Origin: Porites lobata
Taxonomy: Eukaryota > Cnidaria > Anthozoa > Scleractinia > Poritidae
NCBI GenBank assembly: GCA_942486035.1
Contig: CALNXK010000030.1
Coordinates: 1,415,001 to 1,479,000 of the forward strand
Direction: 5' to 3'
Length of the DNA stretch: 64,000 bases
A program made the position numbers and the translations under genes. Below the pieces are notes generated by a model that did no database searches, was not told the origin of the DNA, and saw nothing but the letters and a program-made list of their open reading frames with translations. Position 1 is the first letter of the stretch. Every line of letters begins with the position of its first letter. Below, one piece after another: positions 40,505-51,545 of the stretch.

Positions 40505-43500
40505 GGCCTCTGAGTCAATAGCCCATTCGGCCTTCAGCCTCATGGGCTATTGACTCAGAACCCATTCGGGCCCGAGGAATAATTGTTAAATATCTTATTG
40601 GTCAGTTTAGTGTGTATCGTGGGATATTTGTGCGAGTAACGCTGTACTTTGGCGAGCCCTCGGATAAGTATAATACAAGAGACGAGTACAAATATTTCCT
40701 GTTTAGGTACAATTATGGCAAAGAGAAAACATGCCACTAAGTGCAAGAGATTCACGAGATGCGTAAAAGCCAAAAAGAAGCATGGATGGACAGAGCTGAA
40801 AAAAAAAATAAAACCAAGCTGCCTTCGGCAAAATTTGAAACAAGTCTCCCAAACGTCTATTTGTATGCAAGAATTAAACTTGGCAATTTAAGTTATAGAG
40901 CTCTTAATTCTTAAACGCCGAAATCGCCAAAATGGAAGAACTATACTTCATCGTGATAATTTTTTTGAACTTATACCACAATGCTCTTTTGTACGTAGAT
41001 TTAATCCATCATCACCACTAACTCCCTAATACGCACTTCTTTCGCCAAAAACTTGGAAGCCTTCTCTTGAGCTTCGTCGATAATTTTGAGCTGTTTGTCC
41101 ACCAGTTTGCCCATGACTTCCAGTCCTTTGTCAACAACAGCTTCCTGAACTTTGGGGTTTTTTAAGGCTGTCATTGCTAGTGCAGGAAGCGCTTTTTTAC
41201 TTCCAGTTTCTGTTTGGCCTGTAAATAAACATATACATGTAAGAGATGTGAACGCTATCTTTTGTCATTGAGCTCTAGACGTTTCTCGTCAAGTGACGCG
41301 AAGTCGTCTTGTTGCTCTTCAGAGTTTACGTACTCGGTGTTGATTAACGACTTCGTACGTTGTGTAATGTGTAATATGTGATGTCGTGGATTAGTGGACA
41401 ACAAGACGCGCCCTGTGTACATTACATATTAAAATGTTCACAATAAGCTCTGACGACAGCATACAAGGGCGCCACTGGCAGCCGTTATCAGTTCATTTAT
41501 GAGCTTAGTGTAACCCACCCATAGTCCATAATATGAATGATGTGTGACGCGTGAAAGATAGACTACACCACCGGGAACTTCCCTACTCTTTTCGACCAGT
41601 AGTGTGGGTCCTTTTCTCCCCTTTCGATTTGACTAATAAAAGAAGGATGAAGGAGAAGGGGCCAACGGCTTAACGTCACCGCCAAGAAGTTTAGAGATGG
41701 TTCAGGCAAAGTGCAACTTGTAAATATTGTGATAGCACAATACAACCTCTGTTTGTCTGATTATAACTTCTATATTTTTGGTCTTACAAGAAAGTAAGCT
41801 TACAAGGAACGTTCCTCTGACGGTGAAAATATTCCTTTATGTATGTATGTGCATTACTGGTGTCTTTTACTTCTACAAACCTTAACACAGTCAATTTGAA
41901 ATTTAAACCCTTTCAACTAAAGTCACTAAATTAACCGAATATATTTAGTTAAATGTTAATTCAAGGACGCACCTTCTCCGGTATTGCTTTGGCTTTTTTC
42001 CCCATCTTCGGCTAGCGTGTCTTCTACTGCGCTACCATCATCTTGTTCTTTAAACCCACTTGAATCTTCAGCCTTATTCTCGCCCTGCAGGACTGCAGAT
42101 TCGCCTTTTTAACAAAAAAAAATATATAGAAAATGAATATCACAGTTAAAACTGAACGACAAAGTCTGAGTTATACATAAAGTGGTATTCTCCGGAATCC
42201 GGTCAAAAAATGACTGACTGTATCAGTCAATATACGTTGACATTTCATGAACCTGCATTCTTATTGGCTGCTCGATAAAAATCCCCAGCTTGTCTGGTGT
42301 TTCTTTATAACTCGACGAAGACCTGCCCTTATGCAGTTATATCTCTTTTTGCAGTTGGAGAGTTGCATGAATTCTCCTAGAGACTTACCCGAATCAAACA
42401 AATGCTAAAGTTTTGTCAAAATACGCCTTGAAATAGTTTGGAGGAAAACCGTTCGAAGATTCGAAGGTGTTCCCTCTTCTTCAGTGATCTGAAAACAATC
42501 ACACCATTGTTTTGTTTGCTGAAGTGCTTGTTCAGTTTTGAAGTTTGTTCACTTGTTTTTCTTTTGCAAGTTCACGTTTTTAAGGTCTCCCGGTCGTAAT
42601 TCAGGTCCTAAGTTTTGAATTAATTTGTACATTCATTACATTAAACTAGAAATACGATTATCGCAAATTTTTTAGTTCCAAATAGGAATTGAACGCACGA
42701 CATCCAGACACTAGTCGGATATGTAGCGATATATATAATAGCGGGGCTCCCGCGCGCGCGAAGCGCGCGTGGGACAGAGCCCCATACCCATGGAATATGG
42801 TCAACCTCTTTTCGTTTGGTTGTCACGTGATTGACCGAGCGTACGTACGTACGTACGCGTCTACAGATTGTATGGGTGGGGTAGGGGAGACTATCAAAAG
42901 GAAGGGAGGGGTGTCTCAGGCGTGTCTTGGCAAGCCCACATCTTTAATATAGGACATTAACAATATGGTCAATTGACAGCTGTCCCAACAGGATAGCCAC
43001 TGACCAGTATCCCATGACCATATCGCGGGCTCATGTGTCAACTCATCGAGGTGACGTGATTTATTTGGAAGCTGTCCGCTGACCAGTTAACTGTTTTACT
43101 AGATCGCGAACAACGTTCAATCTCATACTTTTACTAGTTTGGGAGCACAGGAAAACTGATAATGCACACATATTGGACATCAATGTTTTGATCAATTGAC
43201 AGCTGTCAAAACAGAGTACCCGCTGACCAGTATCACTTGACCGTATCGCGGGCTCAGGTGTCGACCCGTCGAGGTCAAGTATTTTTGAAGTTATCCGCTG
43301 ACAAGTAAACTAGTTTTCAAGTGATCGCAGGCTCAAGTTCAATTTTTTTTTCTTAATTCATATGAAATATGCTGTGTTTATGTGCTGCACAATTAAAATT
43401 TTGATTGCAAACTGACCTCGGACGTGAAAATTCAGCCAGCTGTTACAGGCAGGGAAGACAGTTGCTTTTGTTTTTTCTCACAATGGTCACGCGTTGGTCA

Positions 43501-46500
43501 CGCTCTACGTCCAATTTTTATGCTCTGATTGGTCAAAATTTGACATGTGAGTTCATGCGCAAAATTTATGCAGCATCTTGAATCTTGTTTACTTTAACAG
43601 CTGAAGCTGACAGAGTTTTGTGTCAACTTGTGATGTTTTTAACTGTCTTTTTCCACTGGATGTACAAAATGAAATTCAGCTGCTATCAGGAGTCTTCTGT
43701 TACTCATGGCTAGTTTGTTTATTGGGTTTTTGGTTGAGAAAACGTCGCTTGTCAAAGTCGGAAATCCGATTTCGGATGGCATCATTTTCGTTTTCACCTT
43801 GCTTGATGCGTAAGAGGATTGCAAAGTCTGAAGCGATACTGACTTTACCTGATAACTTTCAGGAGCTGCATCTCGAATGGTAAGACAGAGAAATTATTGT
43901 ATTTCATGTTTGTTTTTTGTATCTAATTTAATGAAGTGAAGCGTAGTTTATGCAGGAATTTAGTTTATGCGCGTTTGTAAGTTTTGAGACAACGATCTCA
44001 CCGAGTATCTGGTTTGATATAATCTTACAGAACTTTAAAAAGCCTTTAGACAGTTTCTCACCGCAAATAGAAAGAAAATATTCCAAAGAATCTTTAGTTA
44101 TAATTCTAGCCAGAAAAGAAAGCTTTGAGCGATTTTCTTGCCTCGAGTTCGTCTTTGAAAAAACAAACACCGGGAAGCTGGCTTAAAACATAAACTTCAG
44201 CAAACTTAAGCTTGAAGCTTGAAGACTCAGGATATTTAGGGACACTTTAATACTTGTCTTCCTTAATGAAAATTGTTGTCTCTGTTTATGTTTCACCGAA
44301 TTATATTTCTTTTATTGATTGTTGGTAGTCTCTCTTGCAATTTTAATCGCTATGCCGATTGTTTTCAGTCGTTCAGTGAACATCGCTTGCAGGAGTTCTC
44401 AAAATGCCGCGCGTTAAACCATCAAATAAAAAATAAACATGATAAATTCTTTATTATCTTGGAGCGTAACTCTGTTAATGTTCATTCAAACACTCGCTAC
44501 AGCTCGCACTACAAAAGTTAGAACCGGATGGCCGTATAGGTGATTTTGGAAAATTTTTTTAACAGTTTATGAATATTGAATGAGAGCAATTTGTATTGTG
44601 AAATACTGCTTTCTGTCCATGGTATAAAAGGTTGGTTTACACGCACCCAGATTTGTTGGCAAGATTTTGCAAAGTAAACTTGTCGAACGCCAAAACGTTG
44701 GCCTGATTTTTTTTCTAAGCCTAATTGATCTACGGTGATCAATAGCCATTACGGCTCTTAAATGTGATAAAAGATGATTAGCAGTTTTTGAGTGTACATA
44801 TGAGGCTATCAACTCGATGTAAGATTTGGTTCACTCTTGGGCTGTTTGCAAATTATTTTTCTCTAAAATCAGGTAGCCTTTCCCTCAAAAGTCACATAAA
44901 TGTGCTCTAAAGTTAACTGAATTGTGGAATTCGAATACAAGTTTATTGTTTAATTTAAATTATAAATTTACTAATGGGAGCCTCGCTTTTAGCCCTGGCT
45001 AAATCTATATATTAGCGATGAGCAGATCATTTGCGCACTGACAGTTTCCTATGTACCGACAAAATTCTCATACATTTCCTCCAAAAAACCCTCTATAATA
45101 CGGACCCTCTCTAATACGGACAACGGACACAAAATCCCGGCCTTTGGGAGCAAAGCAGAGCTTTTTTTCGCACACACGTAACCTCTTTATTACGGACACT
45201 CCAGGGACTAGGTGTCGATACTTTGCAGTATATACCATGTCCCGTCGGCACTTACACAAACATTGACACTTTATCAATCAGCGATACCAATACCAGAACA
45301 TGTCAATAGAAATTAACAAGACACTGCATGAATTTAGGTACGGAACACTCAATCCTGTCAGTGGGGTCTTAAAAGTGACGCCATCATAGTGTCCTCTCTA
45401 ATACGGACACGTCGCTCTGTCCCTTCGGTGTCCGTATTCGAGAGGCTCGACTGTACCACTTTTTTTGCTCTAAATCGCACCTTTTCAGACAATTTACCTT
45501 TTTTTTTTTCGTCGTTTGCTGTATCTTTCGGTGCCATGTTTAACTACCTTGTATGCGCAAGCGCATTACCCCTTTGGATTTCGCCAAGGTTAGATTAAGG
45601 TCAACCAGATGATGTAATTGATGTTGGACACATGGAGTTATTTGAGTTTGGCGAGGGAATAAAATTTAGAGCTGTTTAAGAAGCGGGCTTTATAGCTGAG
45701 CTGGAGATTGTGTTCTACCTTTCTTGGTGTTTAACTTCCAGGGAAAGTAATAAATTCAATTCCGGAATGTACGCTTGCTAAATTTTGACTGTGTATTCCT
45801 ACATTTATCCAATGCCTTAGAGAATACAGTCATTCAGAAAACTTGAACCTGTTGCCTATTCTGTGGTATGCGACCGGTAGTATTTCACGTAAAAATCCCG
45901 GCGATACTTGCGGCCTCCACATTTTCCCTCCAAATATAGAGTGGATAGCGACAGACAAAACATTCCAGAAGCAAGTTTGTAAACAACACTAAAACTTGAG
46001 TCTTTACTACAATTTGGACGTCTTAGAGGTCAAAGTTAAAAAAGTAGTACAAAATTAAATGAAATCAAATAGGCCAGTTAACCATGCAGTGTTGCGAAAA
46101 CCGAGATGGATCTACACCTGCTCTTCGAAACAAGAAAACCTATAAACTAAAATACCATCAGAAACTTTCGAAAGCTGTGCATGTCTTGCCAGTTTCTTCA
46201 AGATGTAGGTGAAAAAAGACAGAAGTGAATGCAAAGTTTATTCATTGACCAGCTGTGGATCATTTGGACATAGTAGCTGGCACACTACATATAGTATTCA
46301 TTGTTTTAAAAGTGACTTTCTCCGAGTTTACCTGTGATCTTGAGTTTTAAAGGCAAACGTGTAAACAAAGAAAAATCAAGTCACTATTGGGATATTCACA
46401 GCATACCACGAGAAAGCATTGCATAACTAGTAAGTACATGCACTGACATACACCCACACGGATAAAATTCTGCAACCGGACCGGATTGTGATGATAAGAC

Positions 46501-48427
46501 CCTTTCGCCAAGTCATATAACTAAGTTTAAAACACGATGAACTGATCTAGACGAACTGAATGAAAATATGAACAGTTCGCACAATGGCAAATATTTCATG
46601 ATTTCATATGCCATAAGAGAAGCTCGGTTCAATGACATCGATGATTTCGCAAAAACCTATGATTTGTCGCGGCATATTAGACCTAGATGTGTCACACAAG
46701 AAGCTATCATTACCTTTGAGGTTACCATGCAGCTTTTGGACGATTGCAGTGATATAGATAGCTCTTTCAACGATCTTCTTCTCACTTTTATTGATCATAC
46801 TCGAGGCCGGCTACGCCGAGAGCATAAAATACTTTTAATTTTTCCAAAAATGTTTTCATGACTTTTACCCTATTTTGAAATAACACTTGACGGTCAAGCT
46901 AAGGAAATTTCGAACGCACTAACTAATACACGATTACAACTAGTAATAACCAAAGGTTACGAAGTGCGGGAGACAACGATCGAAGGTTAAAAAGCTTTTG
47001 CTCCAACGCTATGCTTTGCGTTGGTCTGCAGTGACAGATGGTCAAAATATGCGTGATCAGATTACGAGGCGTCAGGAAGATCGAAACGCGCGTGATCGAA
47101 TTGCGTTCTATGCATTCCATTCATTCTTAGCGGAAGTCCAAACGAATGCTGGCTACATACGTGCGACGCATGCGTAATAACAACCTGGAGATTAGGATTG
47201 CGGGCTCCTCTTGTCGCCTGCAACTGTTATTTGGTCATTAATGTAGCTTGTTTCAACTTATCTTTTGTTTTGAAAGTGTCACTTCATTGATGATGTACAA
47301 CGAATTATAAAAAATTCATTTCCTAAAAACTCAGCGGCACCTGCCTTGCCACGGGTGGACGATTGACTCTAACAATGACCACTTTGAAGATGTTAAACAT
47401 GAGAAATTTCTCTCTTTATTGACTTTTAAAGATTACCTTTTTTGCCAGAAGATGCTTCTATATTTATGTCAATATTTCTCGCGAATTTTTACCAGAACAC
47501 ATTGTCAATTACTGATCTGCCTTCAAATTGTTTCATAATGAATGATGAAAATTATTGATGAGTTTTGTTTTTTTCTGAAAAAAAAAAAACGAATTTAAAT
47601 AGAATTGTAAGACTTGCCCACAAGTTGACCTTTTTTAAGCGTCGAGGTCGCAAAAACAAGCTACGAAAATTGTTTCAAAAATCGTTCACCTGCTTTGGTA
47701 AAATTACTTATTATGCAAGGTTACTCGGAATCAAACTGTTCTTTTGTTTTCTTTCTCAATGAAAAACCAGTCTTTCTTTTTCCTTTGTTTTTCTTATTCT
47801 ATACTTCCCTGGGGGGGTAAGGTCGGCTTTATAGTTACTTACAGGGGTTATATTAATTGCTGTATTTTAGTCAATTCTGTGCTACAGTCATTACTTAGTG
47901 TCTTTATCCAGACACGAAATGTTCCTGTAGAAAGATGAAGAAAATATGAAACAAATTTCATCACGGAACTCCAACCATAATGGTTTTTGGTGACTTTTGC
48001 AAGCATATCATTAAAACTTGAAGACAAAATGGCCCAACATTTTCAAGTTTCAGTCCAAGTTCATCCTCTTCATCCGTAGCAAAAGACGAGAGGAAATAGT
48101 TTAAAAGCCAAAAAAAAAAAAACAATCTTAATTAACAAAACTGGGTCATCATTTTTGGAATTCGATTTATGCGAAGATACGTTCGTTTTAGCTTTGTCAT
48201 AATATAGCAAATAGCATGAAATAGCGCCCTTTAAGCACAGAGACTAATTGTAACTTAACGAACGGTGTACTAAGTAGGTCTAAAGTTTTTCATCTAACTG
48301 TGATAAATAATAAACTGTTATGTGAATTTAAAAATTTTCTTTAACTTACAATGATGCTGAGTTATGCAAACGGATACAAACAAGAACAGTGTGACAGTCT
48401 TCATTTCCTTCGTTTTTACCAGCAAAT
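21302..48427 (-). CDS. Secreted mosaic protein: MACPF + Methyltransf_FA-like + Cys-rich + three pentraxin modules (paralogue 2)
   Basis: Nineteen coding exons: 48404-48350 (ATG), 42104-41973, 41218-41037, 39827-39585, 38328-38216, 37942-37712, 37305-37193, 36367-35955, 35605-35411, 33191-32965, 32427-31950, 30590-30224, 29602-29477, 28608-28350, 27668-27214, 25811-25550, 23718-23360, 22991-22727 and 21764-21302. Every junction has GT-AG and matching phase, and the total is 4938 nt, divisible by three. Predicted order by residue: signal peptide 1-18, acidic/helical spacer 19-123, MACPF about 124-635, Pro-rich hinge 725-735, Methyltransf_FA-like about 740-890, Cys-rich about 890-959, then three pentraxin modules. 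The sequence has an in-frame TGA at codon 1037 in the first pentraxin module, so as written it encodes 1036 residues. The only AATAAA seen is after the last exon, which supports one transcription unit. Splitting into two or more genes remains possible because no second signal peptide or promoter can be excluded. Function is inferred from domains only: recognition plus membrane attack in defence or venom. Confidence 0.65.
21315..21320 (-). terminator. AATAAA polyadenylation signal of the mosaic gene
   Basis: AATAAA on the minus strand overlaps the last codons before the TGA at 21304-21302, giving a very short 3' UTR. No AATAAA was found just downstream of modules B or C, which supports module A being the true end. 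Confidence 0.5.
23360..25811 (-). CDS. Pentraxin-like module B (middle module) of the mosaic gene
   Basis: Exon pair 25811-25550 and 23718-23360, phases 1-2 and 2-1. It shows E-E-Y-T-L-C-F-W, then N-W-H-Q-V-C-H-T-W-S-S, Y-M-D-G, L-S-Q-V-N-V-W-N and G-N-V-A-S-W-A. A CCAG|GTGCC donor at 23360 joins in phase to module A. If the donor is skipped, the frame runs to a stop at about 23208. Module B is more like module C than module A and is free of stops, so it gives the reference for the Trp lost in C. Confidence 0.75.
24091..24289. repeat. Foldback element rich in GGGAAC, about 200 bp
   Basis: TGTTACTGAAACGGGGAAC at the left faces GTTCCTCGTTTCAGTAACA at the right, with GGGAACGGGGAA runs inside. 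It lies in the intron inside module B. It is MITE-like. Confidence 0.8.
25137..25324. mobile_element. MITE with 14-bp terminal inverted repeats, copy 1
   Basis: TAGTAAAATCCAAC at the start and GTTGGATTTTACTA at the end. A second copy lies at 40286-40479. A palindromic segment built on GAGTCAATAGCCCA/TGGGCTATTGACTT follows directly (25325-25430) and also accompanies copy 2, so the full unit may be about 290 bp. Confidence 0.8.
27203..28608 (-). CDS. Pentraxin-like module C (first module) with in-frame TGA and Thr/Pro linker
   Basis: Exon pair 28608-28350 and 27668-27214, phases 1-2 and 2-1. It shows E-E-Y-T-M-C-F-W, N-W-H-Q-L-C-H-A-W-S-S, Y-L-D-G and L-S-Q-L-N-V-W-D. At 28375-28373 the codon matching the Trp of module B (D-W-D-N) is TGA, a G-to-A change. 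The exon length and donor are kept. The second exon ends in a Thr/Pro-rich linker of about 40 residues with a Pro run, then a CCAG|GTGCT donor in phase with module B. If that donor is unused, the frame stops at 27203. The second exon shows no further damage. Confidence 0.75.
29477..30285 (-). CDS. Cys-rich segment of the mosaic protein
   Basis: The end of exon 12 (four Cys) and exon 13 at 29602-29477 (six Cys) form a compact Cys-rich, charged stretch of about 70 residues. It is likely disulphide-bonded and links the Methyltransf_FA-like domain to the pentraxins. Exon 13 is phase 1-1, so it can be skipped without changing frame. No named domain is recognised. Confidence 0.6.
30224..32427 (-). 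CDS. Pro-rich hinge plus Methyltransf_FA-like domain of the mosaic protein
   Basis: Exons 32427-31950 and 30590-30224, joined in phase 0. Exon 11 opens with the last MACPF-side residues, then a Pro run, then a beta-rich segment ending Y-G-V-V-I-E-P-T-I. Exon 12 continues with Y-F-V-C-I, T-L-I-E-Y-G-K and F-Y-A-F-G. This pattern resembles PF12248 (Methyltransf_FA), which despite its name is found in many extracellular animal proteins as a beta-sandwich of unclear function and is unlikely to be a catalytic methyltransferase here. The exon 12 acceptor was placed at 30591 because the TTTCCTGTTTGCAG tract is strong and gives phase 0; the open frame upstream is intron. Confidence 0.5.
32965..48427 (-). 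CDS. Signal peptide, acidic spacer and MACPF domain part of the mosaic gene
   Basis: Exons 1-10. A noncoding lead of 23 nt follows the acceptor at 48428. The signal peptide starts M-K-T and is hydrophobic to about residue 18. Exon 2 is acidic and exon 3 helical. MACPF landmarks are G-V-G-F-D in exon 5 and W-G-T-H-Y at residues 363-367 in exon 8. Exon 4 has Tyr/Met/Gly-rich sequence with Cys pairs. Exon 10 begins G-P-I-S and carries a Cys-containing C-terminal strand. The acceptor at 33192 was chosen because it keeps phase 0 after exon 9. Unlike paralogue 1, exon 5 is intact with a GTAAGT donor at 38215. Confidence 0.8.
33225..33505. repeat. Interspersed GGAATCC/GGATTCC motif cluster
   Basis: About ten variants of AATCCGGAATCC occur in both orientations. 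It lies in intron 9, ending some 30 bp from exon 10 of the mosaic gene. It can form many small hairpins. Confidence 0.7.
33990..35300 (+). pseudogene. Non-LTR retrotransposon reverse transcriptase relic
   Basis: Translated in shifting frames it shows C-H-P-S-K-V, T-T-V-G-V-R-Q-G-S, a degraded F-A-D-E-I box (from F-A-D-D), then F-K-Y-M-G-A-V and W-F-G-H-V. These are landmarks of RTE- or CR1-like LINE polymerase and its C-terminal region. Several frameshifts and stops are present and the 5' endonuclease part is missing. It lies antisense in intron 9 of the mosaic gene (35410-33192). Confidence 0.8.
39297..39460. mobile_element. 164-bp MITE with 9-bp target site duplication
   Basis: Terminal inverted repeat TAGCCTGTTCCAGGCTC / GAGCCTGGAACAGGCTA. 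It is flanked by perfect GTGTGATAA duplications at 39288-39296 and 39461-39469. A 9-bp duplication suggests a Mutator-like family. It lies in intron 4 of the mosaic gene. A related end sequence occurs near 20860. Confidence 0.85.
40286..40479. mobile_element. MITE with 14-bp terminal inverted repeats, copy 2
   Basis: Same ends and internal order as 25137-25324, with a 40-bp stretch that differs. The same GAGTCAATAGCCCA palindrome follows to about 40590. It lies in intron 3 of the mosaic gene. Confidence 0.8.
41001..41036 (-). other. In-frame extension and TAA after exon 3 of the mosaic gene
   Basis: Reading past the GTGCGT donor gives 11 more codons and TAA. Paralogue 1 has the equivalent. 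Intron retention would give a secreted protein of about 134 aa with only the acidic and helical segments. Confidence 0.4.
42835..42860. repeat. (ACGT)n palindromic microsatellite beside a GCGCGC hairpin
   Basis: A run of ACGT units at about 42840-42858. A CCCGCGCGCGCGAAGCGCGC hairpin lies 90 bp before it. Both are unusually GC/CpG-rich for this AT-rich window. Confidence 0.75.
42950..43330. repeat. Two tandem degenerate units of about 216 bp
   Basis: Both units share GGACAT(T/C)AA, TCAATTGACAGCTGTC, CGCTGACCAGT-like stretches, TATCGCGGGCTCA.GTGTC and TCGAGGT. The second unit begins at about 43170. Confidence 0.75.
45070..45460. repeat. Dispersed repeat with CTCTCTAATACGGACA ends
   Basis: CCTCTCTAATACGGACA occurs near the left end, CCTCTCTAATACGGACAC again near 45400, and the inverted form TGTCCGTATTCGAGAGG at about 45432. 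It is probably a DNA-transposon derivative. No coding frame is seen. Confidence 0.55.
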
Positions 48428-48644
48428 CTAAAAGGCAAATAGACAAATAGAAAGTAATTGAGTTACTGCTCGAGTCATCAATATGGGAAAAACAAAGACA
48501 ACACGAAAATGACCACTGATCTAAGGAGCAACAATCGGTTGAGGTAAGTTAACAAAAAAGACCGGAACATTGTACAGAGCGCAAAATTTCTACTTTAAGA
48601 GAAAAAAAGGAAAAACTGAACTATTAGAAAAATAATACACTTAC

Positions 48645-48667
48645 CTGTGAGTATAACTCTGCTTTGC
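48645..48667 (-). promoter_or_regulatory. Possible 23-nt non-coding leader exon of the mosaic gene
   Basis: A TTTTTAG acceptor and a CACAG|GTAAGT donor bracket 23 nt, about 220 bp upstream of the ATG exon. It may be a 5' UTR microexon; the sites could also be chance. Confidence 0.25.
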
Positions 48668-49087
48668 CTAAAAATGAAGTTGAAATGAAAAGAACAAGCC
48701 TTATGTTTCCAAATGGCGATTACTTATTGATACATATACTACGTGTAACACATTTCAAAAGATCGCATGGTTGCACTGACCCGGGTGCGGGTACAGAAAA
48801 TTTGGAAAGGGGGGGGGGACACTTGCCAGTTATATAAACACTAATTATTTTACTGAGAACTCTTTAAAGATAATAGGAAATTTCACAGAAAAGGGGGGAG
48901 CAGCCCACTCGGACCCACCCCTAAATCCGCCCATGATATCGATCAATGACCAGTTAACCACCTGATTGTAACCATGAATGAAATTTATTTTCGGGGTAAC
49001 AGTCACGGCACGCAGCCCAAAAAACTTGATAATTTTCCTATTTTTAAAAGGAATCAACGCGAGGATACCTTCTGTGGCAGATTCTAG

Positions 49088-49253
49088 AATCATTGGCGGA
49101 TCTAGACCTTCAGATAAGGGAGGGGGGGGCGGTCATCCAGACCCTGAGAAAAGGGGGGGTCCGGCCTCAAAAAAATGTTTCGGCCTTTCGGGCCTCAGTT
49201 TCGTGAAAAAATGAGGGGGTGGGGGGCGCTCCCCTGGATCCGCCACTGAAAAT
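49088..49253. mobile_element. G-rich MITE-like element with GGCGGATC ends
   Basis: TTGGCGGATCTAGA at the left and CTGGATCCGCCACT at the right are inverted. G-runs lie inside. A related end (TAAATCCGCCCATG) lies at about 48922. Confidence 0.55.
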
Positions 49254-50007
49254 GGTGGACAAACTAAATCCATTGCAAAATACTACGCAACACACGGACA
49301 CGAGCCGAGTGGTTCAGAAAGCACAGTTGGATTAGAATCAGTATCTTTGGAGCGACAGACCCGGGTTCAACAGCGAAGCGCAGCGCATCTAAAAATATAT
49401 TACATATTTCTGGTCCTCCGCGATACTCTAACAACCATTTGCGAGTTAACAAGTCAGAAAAAAAGCGCTGGTGCAAGGCAAACTATTCCCATCAAGAAGA
49501 CGTTTTAGCTGTTTCTTTGCAGACAAACTGAATAGCAAGAATAGTTAGTACGGAGCATTTTCGATGGCGGAAATGCATTACTTTTTCTAGCTATCCATTA
49601 AGACTACACATTCGTTAAATTATGTGTGAAAATATTTAAACTTACAGAAACTTCTAAACCCATCTCAAGGCATCGAGCGCAGCCAACTCGAGGAGATTGA
49701 TACTCGTTACAGTGAGAATTCTTCGGTTGACGTATATACTATCGACTGCACTTTATGCAATTCACTGACCAGAAGGTAGAACGGCCATTAGAGAGTTCCT
49801 CGGCCAATTCCAAACCTACAGGAGATCTCGTTCGAGTGAAACACCAAGAGCATTCGAGTCTTGGAAAACAAACGAAAGAAATAAAGGTCTCTCTTCTTAT
49901 TCTCTTTGACTTACACTGCGGATAAAACAGATTCAAAATACGGTTATTTAGAAACCGAAGATAAAGTTAACATGTGCAGTATAAGGTTACAGGGCACCCA
50001 AGGAAGG

Positions 50008-50280
50008 AAGGAAAACTTTATTTAAACACGGTAATATTATCAAATTTAGCTAGAAGCCGTGTGTAACAACACTTAAAAATATAATAAAGAAGTACATGTA
50101 TTTGCAACGGTGTTGTCGATGCAAAGTTGAAAGTCTTAATTTTCTTTTTAAGGCGCTAACGGATGGTAGCTCTTTCATATGTTCTGGAAGTGTGTTCCAA
50201 ATCCGTGCACAAGTGAATGCAAAACTGTTCCTGAACATTGAGGTTCGGGCTGTAGGAATATCTAAATCTCCCAAGCTACT
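50008..50280 (-). pseudogene. 3' fragment of a CR1-like LINE
   Basis: The minus-strand frame 50274-50050 has F-A-x-x-C-A-R-I-W-N-T-L-P followed by a K-R-K-L stretch. This is the typical C-terminus of CR1/L2-type reverse transcriptase ORFs. It is followed by a short tail with AATAAA and (CCTT)n. Confidence 0.6.
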
Positions 50281-51545
50281 TTAGTGGTCCTGTTGATTGT
50301 AAAATATATGGGTTTGTATGCAAGTTAAAAATCACTGATCAAACTAGCAACGGTTAAGACAGGTAACGTGATTTACCTTTTTGAAATCGTGTTAGTGCGT
50401 CGCTTCTTTAGTTCCTTGAAACGTCAGCCTAGATTCATTTCAGTCACTTTGTAACTCTTCACATCTCACCTTAGAAATCTGCATATTTCTTTAATAAACA
50501 TCATGCATAGACGCTTCGAATAATTCTTTGGGCCACACTGTAATTTGTGCTACCCCAACAAAGTTTTATCATTATTATTATTATTTCTTTTTATTATTAT
50601 TACTATTATTGTTATTTTAGTTAAAAAAAAGACTTCTTGGTGGTCTGGTGGTTTTCAACAGAGCAAATGTAAACAACTGTCTATAAACTAAAAAAAAGAA
50701 AATTTCTATGTTCATCCCAATGATAAATATAATAATTATTAAATTTTACTATTTACCGATTCAAGAATATGAAATATTAAAATATATACCCTATGTACAT
50801 TCTTCTTGTGTACGAAAGAGAATTGTCGTAAAATGACTATCTAAAGACTACTAATAACAATTATAAAAAGCATCAAAAAGTTAATTAAAAAAAAATAAAA
50901 AACTATTTTAAAATAATAATTCAAACTGATAAAAAGTTACTACTTAAATTCTGGCTTGTGCACTTTCCGATGTTATTGTTATTATTGTTTTTTATTGAAT
51001 TGAAATGTTTTTAATTCGAATAAATTTTTCTTAGTTAAATTAACTGTTTCTAAGCTAAATTAAGTGCTTTTTAAATCGACAGGAATTGTAAATAGTGTTT
51101 TGAATGAATAGTTTTTCTTTTTTTCAAGTGAATTAATTGTAAATAGGATTTTAATAGTTAGCATTGTTGTCAATAAAATTTTTTCATTTTATTATTGTTA
51201 TTATTATTATCATTATCATTACTATTATCATTATCATTATATTATAATTAATATTATAGTCAGTGTTGTTAATTTGCGCCTTTGATGACACGTATTTCAA
51301 CTGTACATTTTTGATACATAGGAAGAAATCCTTTTTAAACATTTTAAAAAATTGTGAATATATTACCCGAATAGACTTTACTTAAAACGCTTCAATTAGT
51401 CAAGGATAGTTTTGTTGTTGAGGGGTGGAGTAGAAGTGCGACTTACTTGATTAATAAAGAATTCTTATGATTATCATTATTTTTTTTATTTTTATAATTA
51501 TAATTTGTTATCAGTTATTAATAAGCAAGTCAAACCCTACAAGCT

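Larger units (their letters stand above)
42105..48349 (-). other. Intron 1 of the mosaic gene, 6.2 kb
   Basis: It separates the signal-peptide exon from the acidic exon; the corresponding intron in paralogue 1 is only 1.5 kb. It contains the tandem repeats at 42.7-43.3 kb and the dispersed repeat at 45.07 kb. Open frames within it (for example 46568-46861, 97 aa) have no recognisable domain or splice support. Confidence 0.6.

Noticed and set aside
42670..42720. tRNA-like B-box sequence
   Set aside because: GGAATTGAACGCACGACA resembles an inverted T-arm, but no full cloverleaf could be formed around it.
46568..46861. 97-aa plus-strand open frame
   Set aside because: No recognisable domain, signal or splice partner; lies inside intron 1 of the mosaic gene.
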